From assembly GCA_022702705.1 (NCBI GenBank), contig CM040423.1:126408295-126472294 (forward strand): a stretch of DNA of 64,000 bases, given 5' to 3'. This DNA comes from Papilionanthe hookeriana x Papilionanthe teres. Lineage: Eukaryota; Streptophyta; Magnoliopsida; Asparagales; Orchidaceae. Below the pieces are notes generated by a model. The model made no database searches. It was not told where the DNA came from and saw only the letters and a list, made by a program, of their open reading frames with translations. Both the position numbers and the translations under genes were made by a program. Positions 21,142-31,439 of this stretch are shown in pieces; positions within the stretch are counted from its first letter, which is position 1; each line of letters starts with the position of its first letter.

Positions 21142-23860
21142 ACTTTACCGATCGTTATATCGGTAGAGTTAAACGAATTACTAGAGCAAAAACTTCTGGA
21201 TTCACTAAAAAAGTATAAGAAAGCTTTTGGTTGGACCTTAGCAGATATTAAAGGAATTAGTCCTTCAATCTGTATGCACAGAATTATTTTGGATAATGCC
21301 AAAGGAGACTAAACCCGATGATGAAAGATGTAGTCTAGAAAGAAATATTAAAATGGTTAGACAATGGTGTTATATATCCTATTTAGGATGGTGCTTGCGT
21401 AAGCCCAATTCATTGTTTTCCTAAGAAAGGAGGAGTGACTGTTGAAGCTAATAAAAATAATGATTTAATACCTATCAGAAAAGTTACTGGATGGCGTATA
21501 TGTATTGATTATAGAAAATTAAATACAGCCACCAGGAAAGATCACTTCCCTTTACCATTCCTTGACCAAAATGTTGGATAGACTTGCTGGGCACAAATAC
21601 TTTTGTTTTTTAGACGGATTTACTGGCTATCATCAAATTACAATTGCTCGTGAGGATCAAGAGAAAACTACATTTACTAGTCCTTATGGAACATTTGCTT
21701 TTCGAAGGATGTCTTTTGGACTATGTAATGCACCTGCAACATTCCAGAGATGTATGATGTCTATATTTAGTAAATTAATTGATGATGGAATAGAAGTATT
21801 TATGGATGATTTCTCTGTATTTGGAACATCATTTGACGCAAGCTTGGATCATCTTAAAAAAGTCTTAGAGCTTTGTGAAAAAACTAATTTGGTTTTAAAT
21901 TGGGAGAAATTTCAAGTTATGGTTGCAGGAGAAATTATATTAGGGCATAAAATTTTAGAAAATGGCATGGAAGTAGACCCTGCAAAAATTCAAGTTATAG
22001 CTAAATTACCACCTCCTACTACAGTGAGAGGGGTAAGAAGTTTTCTTGGACATTCTGGATTTTACAGACGCTACATAAAAAATTTGTCAAAAATTACAAA
22101 ACCACTATGCCAACTTTTAGAAAAGGACAAGAAATTTGAATTCACTAAAGAATGCTTAAATGCTTTTGAATTATTAAAAGATAAATTAATCACAGCACCT
22201 ATAATAGTTTCATCTTATTGGGAGAAACCATTTGAACTTATGTGCAATGCTAGTGATTATGCAATAGGAGTTGTTCTTGGAAAAAGATTCGATAAAATTT
22301 TTAAAGTCATATACTATGCTAGTAAAACTCTTAATAATGCTGAAATTAACTATACTGTTATAGAAAAATAATTATTAGAAATTGTATATGCTTTTGATAA
22401 ATTTAGATCTTATTTAATTGAAACTAAATGTATTGTGCATACTGATCACTATGCTATTAAATATTTAATGCAAAAAAAGGATACCAAACCAAGATTAATC
22501 ATATGGATATTACTGATGCAAGAATTTGATTTTGAAGTAATTAATAGAAAGGAAACTGATAATCAAATTGCAGATCATTTGTTAAGATTAGAATATTGTG
22601 AATTATCTGATGCTAAAAATGAAATTACAAACAGTTTCCCTGACGAACAACTTTATAATATAAATGAGTGGAAAATACCTTGGTATGCTGATATAGTTAA
22701 TTATATTGTAAGTGATATTTTACCACCCTTGCTAACTCTGCAACAAAAGAAAAAATTCATTCATGATGCTAAAATGTATTTTTGGGATGAACCATATTTA
22801 TATAAGCAATGTAAGGATCTAATTATTAGAAGATGTGTGCCTTATGAATAAACTGAACAGATTATTCAAAAATGTCACGATTCTGAGTTTGGAGGACATT
22901 TCACGACTAATAAAACTATATATACAATTTTATAATTTGGATTTTATTGGCCTACTCTATTTAGAGATGTTTATAGATATATCAAAACTTGTGATAAATG
23001 CCAAAGAGTAGGTAATACATCTAGAAGAAATGAAATGCCTCTGAATTTTATGTTAGAAGTTGAAATTTTTTATGTTTGGGGCCTAGAATTCATGGGACCA
23101 TTTATTCCATCATTTGGAAAATCATACATATTAGTTGTTGTTTATTATGTTTCTAAATGGATTGAAGCACAAGATACAGAATGCCGAGAGTGATTATCAC
23201 TGACGGAGGATCCCATTTTAGGAATAAATATATTCATAAATTGGCAGAAAAATTTAATATTATTCATAAAATATTGACTGCTTATCATCTACAGACCAGT
23301 AGATTAGCTGAAGTTTCTAATCGAGAAATTAAACAAATTTTAGAAGAGACTCTAAACACTAGTAGATTAGATTGGTCCACAAGACTAGACACTGCATTAT
23401 GGGCATACAAAACTGCTTATAAAACCCCGATTGGAATGACTCATTACAGACTTATTTATGGAAAGACTTGCCACTTACCAATTGAATTAAATCATAAAGC
23501 ATATTGGGTGATTAAAGAATTTAATTATAATTTGAAAGATGCTGGTGAGAAGAGATTGTTACAGATGACGAATTAGAGGAAATATGGAATGAATCTTATA
23601 ATAATGATAGAATTTATAAAGAGAAAATATAGATACAGCCTGATTGGAAGATTAACCAAAAGAATTTTGAACCAGGACATAAAGTATTGTTGTACAATAC
23701 AAGGCTGAAATTATGTCCTGGGAAATTGAAATCTCGATGGTTAGGACTTTCACTATAACTCAAATATTTACATGCGGAGCTGTTGTAATTGAAGATCCAA
23801 AGACTGAAAACAGATTTAAAGTAAATGTACACTGATTAAAACCATATTTTAAGGGGAAAA
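21142..23860 (+). pseudogene. pol: Athila RT, RNase H and integrase
   Basis: RT is clear from about 21540 (LDGFTGYHQITIA, SPYGTFAFRRMSFGLCNAPA) with the catalytic box FMDD at 21799; its N-terminal part (21142-21560) is full of stops. RNase H has MCNASDYAIGVVLG near 22240, where the usual first Asp is Asn, and YTVIEK up to a TAA at 22369. Integrase has an H2C2-like start (22875-23010), GLEFMGPF near 23085 where the first catalytic Asp is Glu, ITDGGSHF near 23195 with the second Asp, and AEVSNREIK near 23310 with the Glu. A frameshift at about 23180 splits integrase. The GKLKSRWLG tail is near 23720. Decayed and not active as read. Confidence 0.85.
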
Positions 23861-24111
23861 GAATAACTTTTAAAGAGGTTTTAATGCTCAGTCAACCTGA
23901 TTAACACCCTGAATAGGTCGGGCTGACGACGTTAAACCAAACGCTTTATGGGAGGCAACCCATAGTTATCTTTATTTAAGTACAATGATGTTTAATTTAT
24001 TATTAGTTTTTAATTCTACTACTAGAATTTACCCTTATAATCATCAAGATATTGGATCCATAGATAAATTTGGAAAGCATTCAGACCAGAGTAAAACTGG
24101 GCAAATTTTGC

Positions 24112-24222
24112 TTTGGCCGCTTATGGCGAGAACGATCCCGCAAACGGCGAGTTCTGCCCGCCAAATTTGGTTTTTATTATTTAATAATTCTGCTGACGGC
24201 GAGATCATTGCCGCCTACAGTG
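24112..24222 (+). repeat. GCC-rich motif cluster before accessory ORF copy 1
   Basis: TATGGCGAGA, CAAACGGCGAG and GCTGACGGCGAGATC are close to the LTR cluster motifs. It lies about 150 bp upstream of the first accessory ORF. Confidence 0.6.
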
Positions 24223-24369
24223 AGATTGGTGAATGAACGGTTTAGGGAGTTATTTTGACAGTTTCTGGTGATTCTAAGTGTTTTAACTGTTTAAAAAACT
24301 CCTAGAACTCAAATTCTAAACTATCTACTTCCTAACAATGATTTGAAACTCCACCAAAACTCATCATTA

Positions 24370-25525
24370 TGGCATCCAATCACCTTGAAATCCCTAGATC
24401 TCGAGTGTTCAATCGAAAAAAATTTATCAATTCCGAGGCCTAGCGAATCTTCAAAAAGGTAACGATGAAAAAAAAGATTGATCAAGGAACGAGGATTCGT
24501 GAATAGAAGAGTGGAGAATTCGACAACGCCTATCAAGGAGATGATTGTGCAACAACGTTAGGAAGTATTGTGCTGTACCACTTCTGCAGTAGTCATCCCT
24601 ATGGTGAAAGAAATCTATTCCAATCTACATGGAATCAACAATGGAATCGTCTATGTGCGAGGCAGATGGGTAATTTTCACTCCTTCTAGAATTAATGAGT
24701 TATATTCAATTGAGAATACACCTGTTTTCCACTACTCCAACTTTGTCCCTACAAGGAATAATATGAATGAGATCTATCATTATTTAATTGATGAAGGGGA
24801 AGATTGGGAAACAAGAGGAGACGGGTATGTTTGTTTTTCTGCATCACTTCTAAACCCCGTTTCTAAACACTGGCACTTCTTTATTTCTTCAAAACTATTA
24901 CCCACTATGAGGGTCAATAAAGTTTCTAAGGAGTGCAATTCTGAATTATTGTATTCAAGCGGGACTACCTATTGATGTTGGTTCGATTATTGTGAAGTCT
25001 GCTTTAAGGTTGATTGTTCATGGATCAATTTATGGGCTTGGACATCCTTCTACAATTTTTGCACTATGCACTCAGTACCATGTTTCATATGAAGCATGGG
25101 AGAAGGTACTTCTGCCTTGGAAACCTTTAGATCCAACTGATATGTTTCCTATACTGGTTGATGATAACGTTGGAGCCATTATTGTGGATCAAACATCTCA
25201 GAGTTCTTTTTCAATCAGGCCCTTGACTGATAAAACTATCATGATCTTACGGAAATTCAAAGGACTGGAACAAGAGGTACAAAACGTGATGACTTCAATT
25301 AATACTATTTCTGATTTATTTGATCATATTGACAGGAGGATGAAGGAACACTTCGATCATTCTGGACATCTTGAGGCTAGTTTCATACGGCTTATGAGAA
25401 AGAAAGGATGGATAGAAGAAGATTCTACTGAAGTATTTTATTATAGACACTTCTACAATCTATTCATTTATTTACGTTCTATCGGTGATATAAAAGATAA
25501 GTTTAGCAATGATCCTGACGAGTAG
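24370..25525 (+). pseudogene. Athila accessory ORF, copy 1
   Basis: Third ORF of Athila-type elements, often annotated as a putative plant transposon protein or env-like ORF. It begins near ATG 24370 (SRVFNRKKFIN), changes frame, then AVVIPMVKEIYSNLHG and GRWVIFTPSRINELYSI (24590-24720) match the family pattern. After a frameshift near 24970 it continues GLGHPSTIFALCTQYHVSYE to 25525, including a coiled-coil-like stretch near 25260-25360. I see no signal peptide or membrane segment, so an envelope role is unsupported here. At least one stop and two frameshifts. Confidence 0.7.
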
Positions 25526-25923
25526 AAGACGTTTGTATTTGTTTATGTGTTTTGTCAGTTTGAATTTAATTTTATGTAATATGCATTTTTGATATTTTAG
25601 TTTTCGATATTTGATCTTAATATAGATGAGATTATGCATTATTTGATTGTTTTCAGCGTTTTGAGTATTGTGGTTTGGATTGCTACGCTGAATTTTATGT
25701 ATTAAGGTTGAGAAAATACTTTTTTTATAATATGGTGTAAGAATATTGTAAACACTTGGATTTTATATTAAATTTGTGATGTTTTTATGTTGTGTGAATT
25801 TAATTGGATTAAAATAGTATCTAATCATAGTAAAATATATTTAATCGATTGATCGAACATTAACGAGTTTTAAACTGAATTAAAAAAATTTATAAAATAA
25901 TTAAAATTTTAATTTTCGAAAAA

Positions 25924-26035
25924 AACCTGACGACAGTGAGATTGACGCCGCCGATGGCGACTTTTTCCAGAGACTTTAACCTATTTGAATTAATTATCTT
26001 GCTGACGGTGAGATTTGCTCGCTGATGGCGAGGTC
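25924..26035 (+). repeat. GCC-rich motif cluster before accessory ORF copy 2
   Basis: CTGACGACAGTGAG, GCCGCCGATGGCGAC, GCTGACGGTGAGATT and GCTGATGGCGAG, spaced as in the cluster at 24112-24222. It supports tandem duplication of motif plus ORF. Confidence 0.6.
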
Positions 26036-26384
26036 TCAAAAAATACCTCTATTTGACTGATCAACTGTCACTATTCATTGTCCCCTTCCTTAAAACATCG
26101 AAAAAGAGAGATCTTAGATTTGGAGCAGTTTCAACACATTTTGACACCGGATTTCATCTTCCCTTAGTAAGATCTTCACTCCCATGCAAAAAAATTTTTA
26201 TCTTCACCATGTATTTCTTCCACATTTGGGAAATTTGGAAAAATCGAACATATAAAGAAAAAAGTTGGAAGAAATTCATGGAATTCGTTTTAGATTATTT
26301 TAAGTCACCTTTGGAAGCCATTCTAGTATTATTTTTGGATTTAGTTGAGATTTTTGTAAATTTGATAGATCGAGAAATGGCTTC

Positions 26385-27540
26385 ATGACAAAAGAGGCGA
26401 CTAGATTTTGATGAGATAAGATTTGTGAATGCTAAGGCTCAGTCAAGATACAACTTTAGTATCAAAGCAAAAAAATGCATCCAAGATAAAGTTTTAAAGA
26501 ATCTGGGAGGAGAAGTAGAACAGATGATCAAAGAGCGAAGATGGTAAAAATTCTGTTATACGACGAACAGAGCTACAGTTGAAGTTGTAAAGGAGTATTA
26601 TGCCAATTTGACCCAGATAGAGGATGGACCTATAAAGGTTAAAGGATTTTTAGTTGATTTTAATGTTGCACGTATTAATTCTTTCTACGAAGTACAAGAT
26701 CTTCATACCAGCGTATACAATATATTTGGAACAATGGAAGGACCGCTGGAGGAGGTGATTAACTTTCTCACTGATGGGAAAGGGACTTGGAAAATTAAGC
26801 AGTGTGAACGGGTAAACTTCCCTCTTTCTATGTTAAATGCAACCTCTAAGGCTTTGCATTATTTTATTTGCTCTACTTTTCTACCCACTTATCATCATAG
26901 TGAAGTTTCAAGAGATAGACAGCTTCTGAATTTTGTATTCGTAACCACAAATGAATAAATGTGGGAAGTATTATTTATATAAATATATTAGCCATTGCAA
27001 AAAGTGAAAGTGGAGGAGGACTAGGACATCCTGGTCTGATTTATGCACTCTGCCAGCTATCTGGAGTAGATGCAGGAGATGATGAGGAATGGGTTGAACC
27101 TATGAAACCCATTACCAAGGCTAACATAAAAACCTATGAATCCCACAAAGGATGGAGATCTTGAATTAGGAGCTCTGCACCTTCGACTAGTAGGGATATT
27201 CCCTCTACTAGTTATGACCCTCCTACCTATAGTTCTCCTACCCTTTATGACTTGATGAGTGAACTGACTCTGCAATGGAAAAGTTTTGAAAAACATTGAT
27301 GAAAAGTTGGAGCAAATAGATCAAAGGATTGGAGGATTAGAGCGGAGGCATGATTATGATAGTGAATATCTCCAGAGGCATTCTGAATTTGAGATGGCCT
27401 ACTATTTGCTAAAAATCATTATAGGAGAGGAGAGCCTGATGTTATATTTCCTGAGTGCCCTCGTTATACTTACTACCAGCCTACTCCACCTGCTGATCAA
27501 GGAGATGAGGATATAGTTTGGGATTTTGATACTGAAGATT
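26385..27540 (+). pseudogene. Athila accessory ORF, copy 2
   Basis: A second, diverged copy of the accessory ORF. It has FVNAKAQSRYNFSIKAKKC (from about 26427), then after a stop TTNRATVEVVKEYYANL and VKGFLVDFNVARINSFYEV (26570-26700), which align with the same blocks of copy 1 (VKEIYSNLHG, PSRINELYSIE). GGGLGHPGLIYALCQLSGV (about 27013-27070) aligns with GLGHPSTIFALCTQYHVSY of copy 1. A coiled coil (IDEKLEQIDQRIGGLERRHD) follows at 27289-27350. Frames are broken at about 26955 and 27160. Function unknown. Confidence 0.7.
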
Positions 27541-28934
27541 AGACTTCATGATTAGATATTTATGTTATGTGTTTATTTTATTTTCTTCAATTCATTATTG
27601 TTGTTTAGTTTATGTATTCGGATTATTATGTTATGTAAGACATTTAAACTTTGTTGTGTAAGTTAAATTTGTGTAGCTTTAAATTTTCATATTTCAATCT
27701 GTGGTTGTAACTCTCTAACTGGATTAGTGAAATATATGTGGATGTTGTGTTAATTGTGCTTAGTATTTTAATAAGTATAATTAAATGTAGTAAGAAATTG
27801 TGTGAGTATTTTGTACTTATTTCAAAATTTTTTTTACCCAGTAAATTCTTTGAAGTTATATATATGTAGAAAGTTATTAACAGTACAGGTTAATTAAGTG
27901 ATGAAAAGAACCTGCAGAACTTCAAGGAGAAAATACCTAAAGCACGAAGGTATGATTTAATTTTACAGTATATTTTCTTTTCACCATGGATGATTAGATA
28001 GAAAAATTTAAGTTTAGGGAGGGAAAAACAAAAATTTAACTATCAAATTGTTCTCAATTTTATATTTTCAAAAATTATTATAAAATGATTTTTTGTAGTA
28101 AATTTAATTCAATAAACTAGAATTGATTTATTTAACTATTATAAAAGGTTAAAAGAAATATTTTTAGTGATTAAACTAATTTTATAGATTAAGATATTTT
28201 GAATAAAAGGATAAGAATATTGTTAACTTTTTAAAGTAAGGAAAACTATATTTTAAAATATTAAATTCTTAAGTATTTAGATGAGAAAGAAAAGATTGAA
28301 ACTCAATGAAGTGAAAACTATGAAATACATATAAGGTAAAGAAATGTTTCAAGTTTCAAATTTAGGAAGAGGAAAATGAAGTTCAAAATTATTAACAGGC
28401 TATCCAGATATAGTAATCCTCACTTGAAAAAGAAAGAAAAAGAAGGATTGAAAAACAATCCCTGAAAAGAAAAGAAAATATATATATATAGGATTGAAAA
28501 GCAATCCAAATAAAAAGAAAAAGTAAGTGAGGAGAAGCTTGAGGAGATGCCTTATCAAAAATTGGCTTCATTTCAATCAACCTAAAGGATAGACTTAATA
28601 ACATTTCTCAACATATATATATAGATTAGTATTTTACTAAGTAGTGTTTTCATGAATTTCCTATCATCTGAATATCCTAAGTAATTTAATATTGTAATAT
28701 ATAGTCATTCTTGAAATAAATAGAAGACTAGAAATCTTAAACTTAATGACTAAATAACCTTATATCTATAGAATTAATTTAATTATCTAAAAATCATTCT
28801 AATAAACTTTACTATAATATTTATTTAATCAAATTCATAGTATTTCTGAATTAAAGCTTTATTACAAATAATTATTACTTTTATGTAGTATCAAGATTAC
28901 TTGAGGACAAGTAATAGTTATGTTTGGGGGATTT
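27541..28934 (+). other. AT-rich 3' region and PPT of the Athila element
   Basis: Non-coding. It contains an A-rich stem module (28382-28575) shared with element A, short AT microsatellites, and at the end TTGAGGACAAGTAATAGTTA (28901-28920) followed by the polypurine-like TGTTTGGGGGATTT directly before the 3' LTR. Confidence 0.7.
28382..28575 (+). repeat. A-rich stem module, Athila copy
   Basis: Shares CCAGATATAGTAATCCTCA, an A-rich purine stretch, GAGGAGAAGCTTGAGG and ATCAAAAATTGG, in that order, with element A at 7301-7470. CCTCACTT on the left and AAGTGAGG on the right are perfectly complementary over 8 bp. Confidence 0.65.
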
Positions 28935-30495
28935 TGACTAGAGAAAAATGTCATGAGAAATTCATACCAATTTTATGTTAACTTTTGATGGAAGTGCACT
29001 TTAAAGAAAGATATTTTCTATGTTTTATTACAGGTATGAATATTTATAGGTAATGGAGCAAAAAGATGGAAAAAGGACCGAATTTGGAATGAAAAAGACT
29101 AAAAAGATAAAAGTTGAACTAGCTAGCCGACGACGAGGAATAGGCCGCCGACGGCGTGTTTTTCCCGAGAGCATTTGAGGACAAGTAATAGTTATAAAAG
29201 AACCCATCGACGGCGAGATCGAGCCCGCCGACAGTGAGGCTGAGCAGTTGGCCTACGTTCTAGAAGCACGCCGACGGCGCTAACGAGCCCGTTCGAGGGC
29301 GAGAAGGTCTGTTCAAGCAAGATACATTGAATCTGGAAGCTTTTTGAAGAGGTGCTTAAGCAACCATTGAAAATCATTCTTCCTCTTTAAATAGAGACGA
29401 TTTTAGGCTGAATGTGTGTCCTCTGAGTGTCTTGTGTGTGTGTTATTTGTGTCCTTGGAGTGTCATTTTTAAGTGTTTTATTAGTGTATTTAGTGTGTGA
29501 GTGTGTTCTAGAGAGTATATTAGTGAGTTTAATTAAGTGTGTTATACTAGAAGGAAGAGTCAGAGGAACTTCAAGGAATCTGCTTGGGGAGAAAATTCGA
29601 GATAAGTTTTGTCTGTTGTTTTATAACTTTAATTTTATATGAAGTCCAAGTTTTGTGTTATTCTTCCTATGCATTCTGAGTAGTCTTCTCTGTCTTTCTC
29701 CTTGTTTTGAGATTTTTGTGAAATGGAAAATTGAATTAGTTGTTCCTAAAATATTAAATAAAAATTGTGATAATCTTTTACTTAAATCTTAATTAACTTT
29801 CAATTTGGCCAACTGAACTGTTAAAATATGTTGATTTTACTTCCAAAGTAAAGATTACATCCAAGATTCAGGGAAAGCAAAAGCCTTGAAAAGAGGGTGC
29901 AAATAAAAAGGGAAATATTATTTATCGGGCGTAAAATTGGATATTTTAGAGTGACAGACTAAAATATTCAATTCGGTCCTATCGTTTGGGTGTTGAAGTG
30001 TAGATGTTAGCCCTTGGGTGAGGGGAATGTGGGAGCTCCGAAGTGAGAGTCGGTATCCTCCCAGCCTAGTCGCAGATTCAGTAACCAAGCATAGTATTAG
30101 TCAATATTCTTTATGCCTGAACCAAAAGGTAAATAATAGGAATGCTCCTATTTGGCACAATATAATTCTAACTAATTTGATTATCCTTTCACTTAATTCT
30201 CTTAAACAAGGGGAGAGATACTTTTCTAAATTGCAATCTTCCATTCAAAAATAGAGCGTAGGGTAAGTGTTCTTTATTTTCGTATACTAGATAGTAATTG
30301 CATTTGCTAAAAATTAGTTCATAATCTCTAACTTCTCTGTGGGATCGTTATCTAGGACTCCATTAGAGCCCTGCATTACTTGAACGATGCATATACTTAC
30401 ATTGATAAAAGGGGTAACTTTGCTATTATTGAATATTATTTTTATACTGGTTAAACATTTTATATAGTTATACACCTTCCGCCCCGAACCTGTCA
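28935..30495 (+). repeat. Athila 3' LTR
   Basis: Starts TGACTAGAGAAAAATG and ends CGAACCTGTCA, then CATGA. It holds a GCC-rich motif cluster at 29118-29310. It differs from the 5' LTR by a short replacement at about 29177-29193 that copies the sequence lying just upstream of the PPT. Confidence 0.92.
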
Positions 30496-31425
30496 CATGA
30501 CGTTAGCCAACCATGTCGGATACTGTTCTTCTCGGACAAAGTTAGCGTCTAGTAATTTCTTTATTTGTCTATTTGAAGGTGCATTCTTCTGGGAGCTTGC
30601 TTCACTGACGTTGTACTTCGATCCACTCTAAATTGGTGAATCTCGACTTCTGAGGATTGTTCTGGCATTTCGTTATAGCTCCAAGAGAAGCAATCCTTAA
30701 ATTCTAACAGTAACTTGACCAAGTCTGTAACCTATTCTTTGTTGAGTGAGAAACTTATGAAAGTTAGTCAGGGCTGCTCCTCAGTCCCGAGGTTAAATTA
30801 TTTTAATTTGTCCACAGTTGACTTGATTCCTTCTTCAAATTGTAGTGGAGCATCTTCTATTGATTGATCTTTGAATTCATCTTGAATATTAAGATAATCT
30901 CTTGTTTACTGACTAGTAACAACCATGCAAAATCCCAAGTCATCAACAGGTCCGATCGTACCAAACCCATGACCTTCTTTCGAGTTGAGTTTCTTTCCTT
31001 TTGTATTCCATAATTTTTCAAACGATTGTAGCTTATCTTTTAGCTTTTGTTTCGGTACATGTCTTTGTTGAATCAAGTTTTGTGCACATGACGAAAAGTA
31101 ACCAAAAGGTAATTTCATTAATTATTATAATCATTTTCTTCGAGTATTATAGAAGGCTCGAGTAGAAGGAGAAGCTCGGTAAAACTTGATCGGTTTAAAA
31201 CCATTGTTATGGACTTCCTTGATCGCCATACTCTCGATCTATTGAGGTTGGATCAAAGTTAGGATCATGGCTTGAACATAATGATTAATTCGATCATACA
31301 TTGATTCATATTCATTATTTTCTGTATCATCCGGTGAAATCTCGAACTGAGCCTTCTTTTGACTTATCATCGTTGTTTCTTTGTTAAATTCATCATCTTC
31401 GCAATTTCGTTCTACCAAAAATAAG
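30496..31425 (-). pseudogene. pol: RT start and pro-RT linker of fragment D
   Basis: The - strand continues the RT interrupted by the Athila element. It carries a SWSYNEMP-like block and QAPRRM just upstream of RT (compare C at 58160-58060), and further out the linker with YESMYDRINHYVQAMILTLI (about 31330-31230), matching element C at 58780-58710. Many stops and frame changes. Sequence similarity to element C ends near 31425, where the GA-rich block starts. CATGA at 30496-30500 is the right copy of the target-site duplication. Confidence 0.75.
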
Positions 31426-31439
31426 TAAGCTCAGGGTAA

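Larger units (their letters stand above)
17037..30495 (+). mobile_element. Athila-lineage Ty3/gypsy element, complete but decayed
   Basis: A 13.46-kb element with LTRs of 1543 and 1561 bp, a PBS, gag, protease, RT, RNase H, integrase, a long region with two accessory ORF copies, and a PPT. The LRSGK segment, the ALCDLGASINLMP-type protease and the GKLKSRW integrase tail are marks of the Athila lineage. LTR pairs differ at about 7-8 percent in two stretches of 200-250 bp compared by eye. Frames carry many stops and a few frameshifts, and catalytic residues of RNase H and integrase are changed, so the copy is inactive. Confidence 0.92.

Noticed and set aside
26053..26388. 111-codon open frame between the two accessory ORF copies
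   Set aside because: AT-rich, no TTN/VKE-type family block, and it overlaps the start of copy 2; probably decayed leader sequence.
24370..27540. Reading the Athila accessory ORFs as an envelope gene
   Set aside because: No signal peptide, furin-type site or membrane segment could be seen in either copy, so I kept a neutral accessory label.
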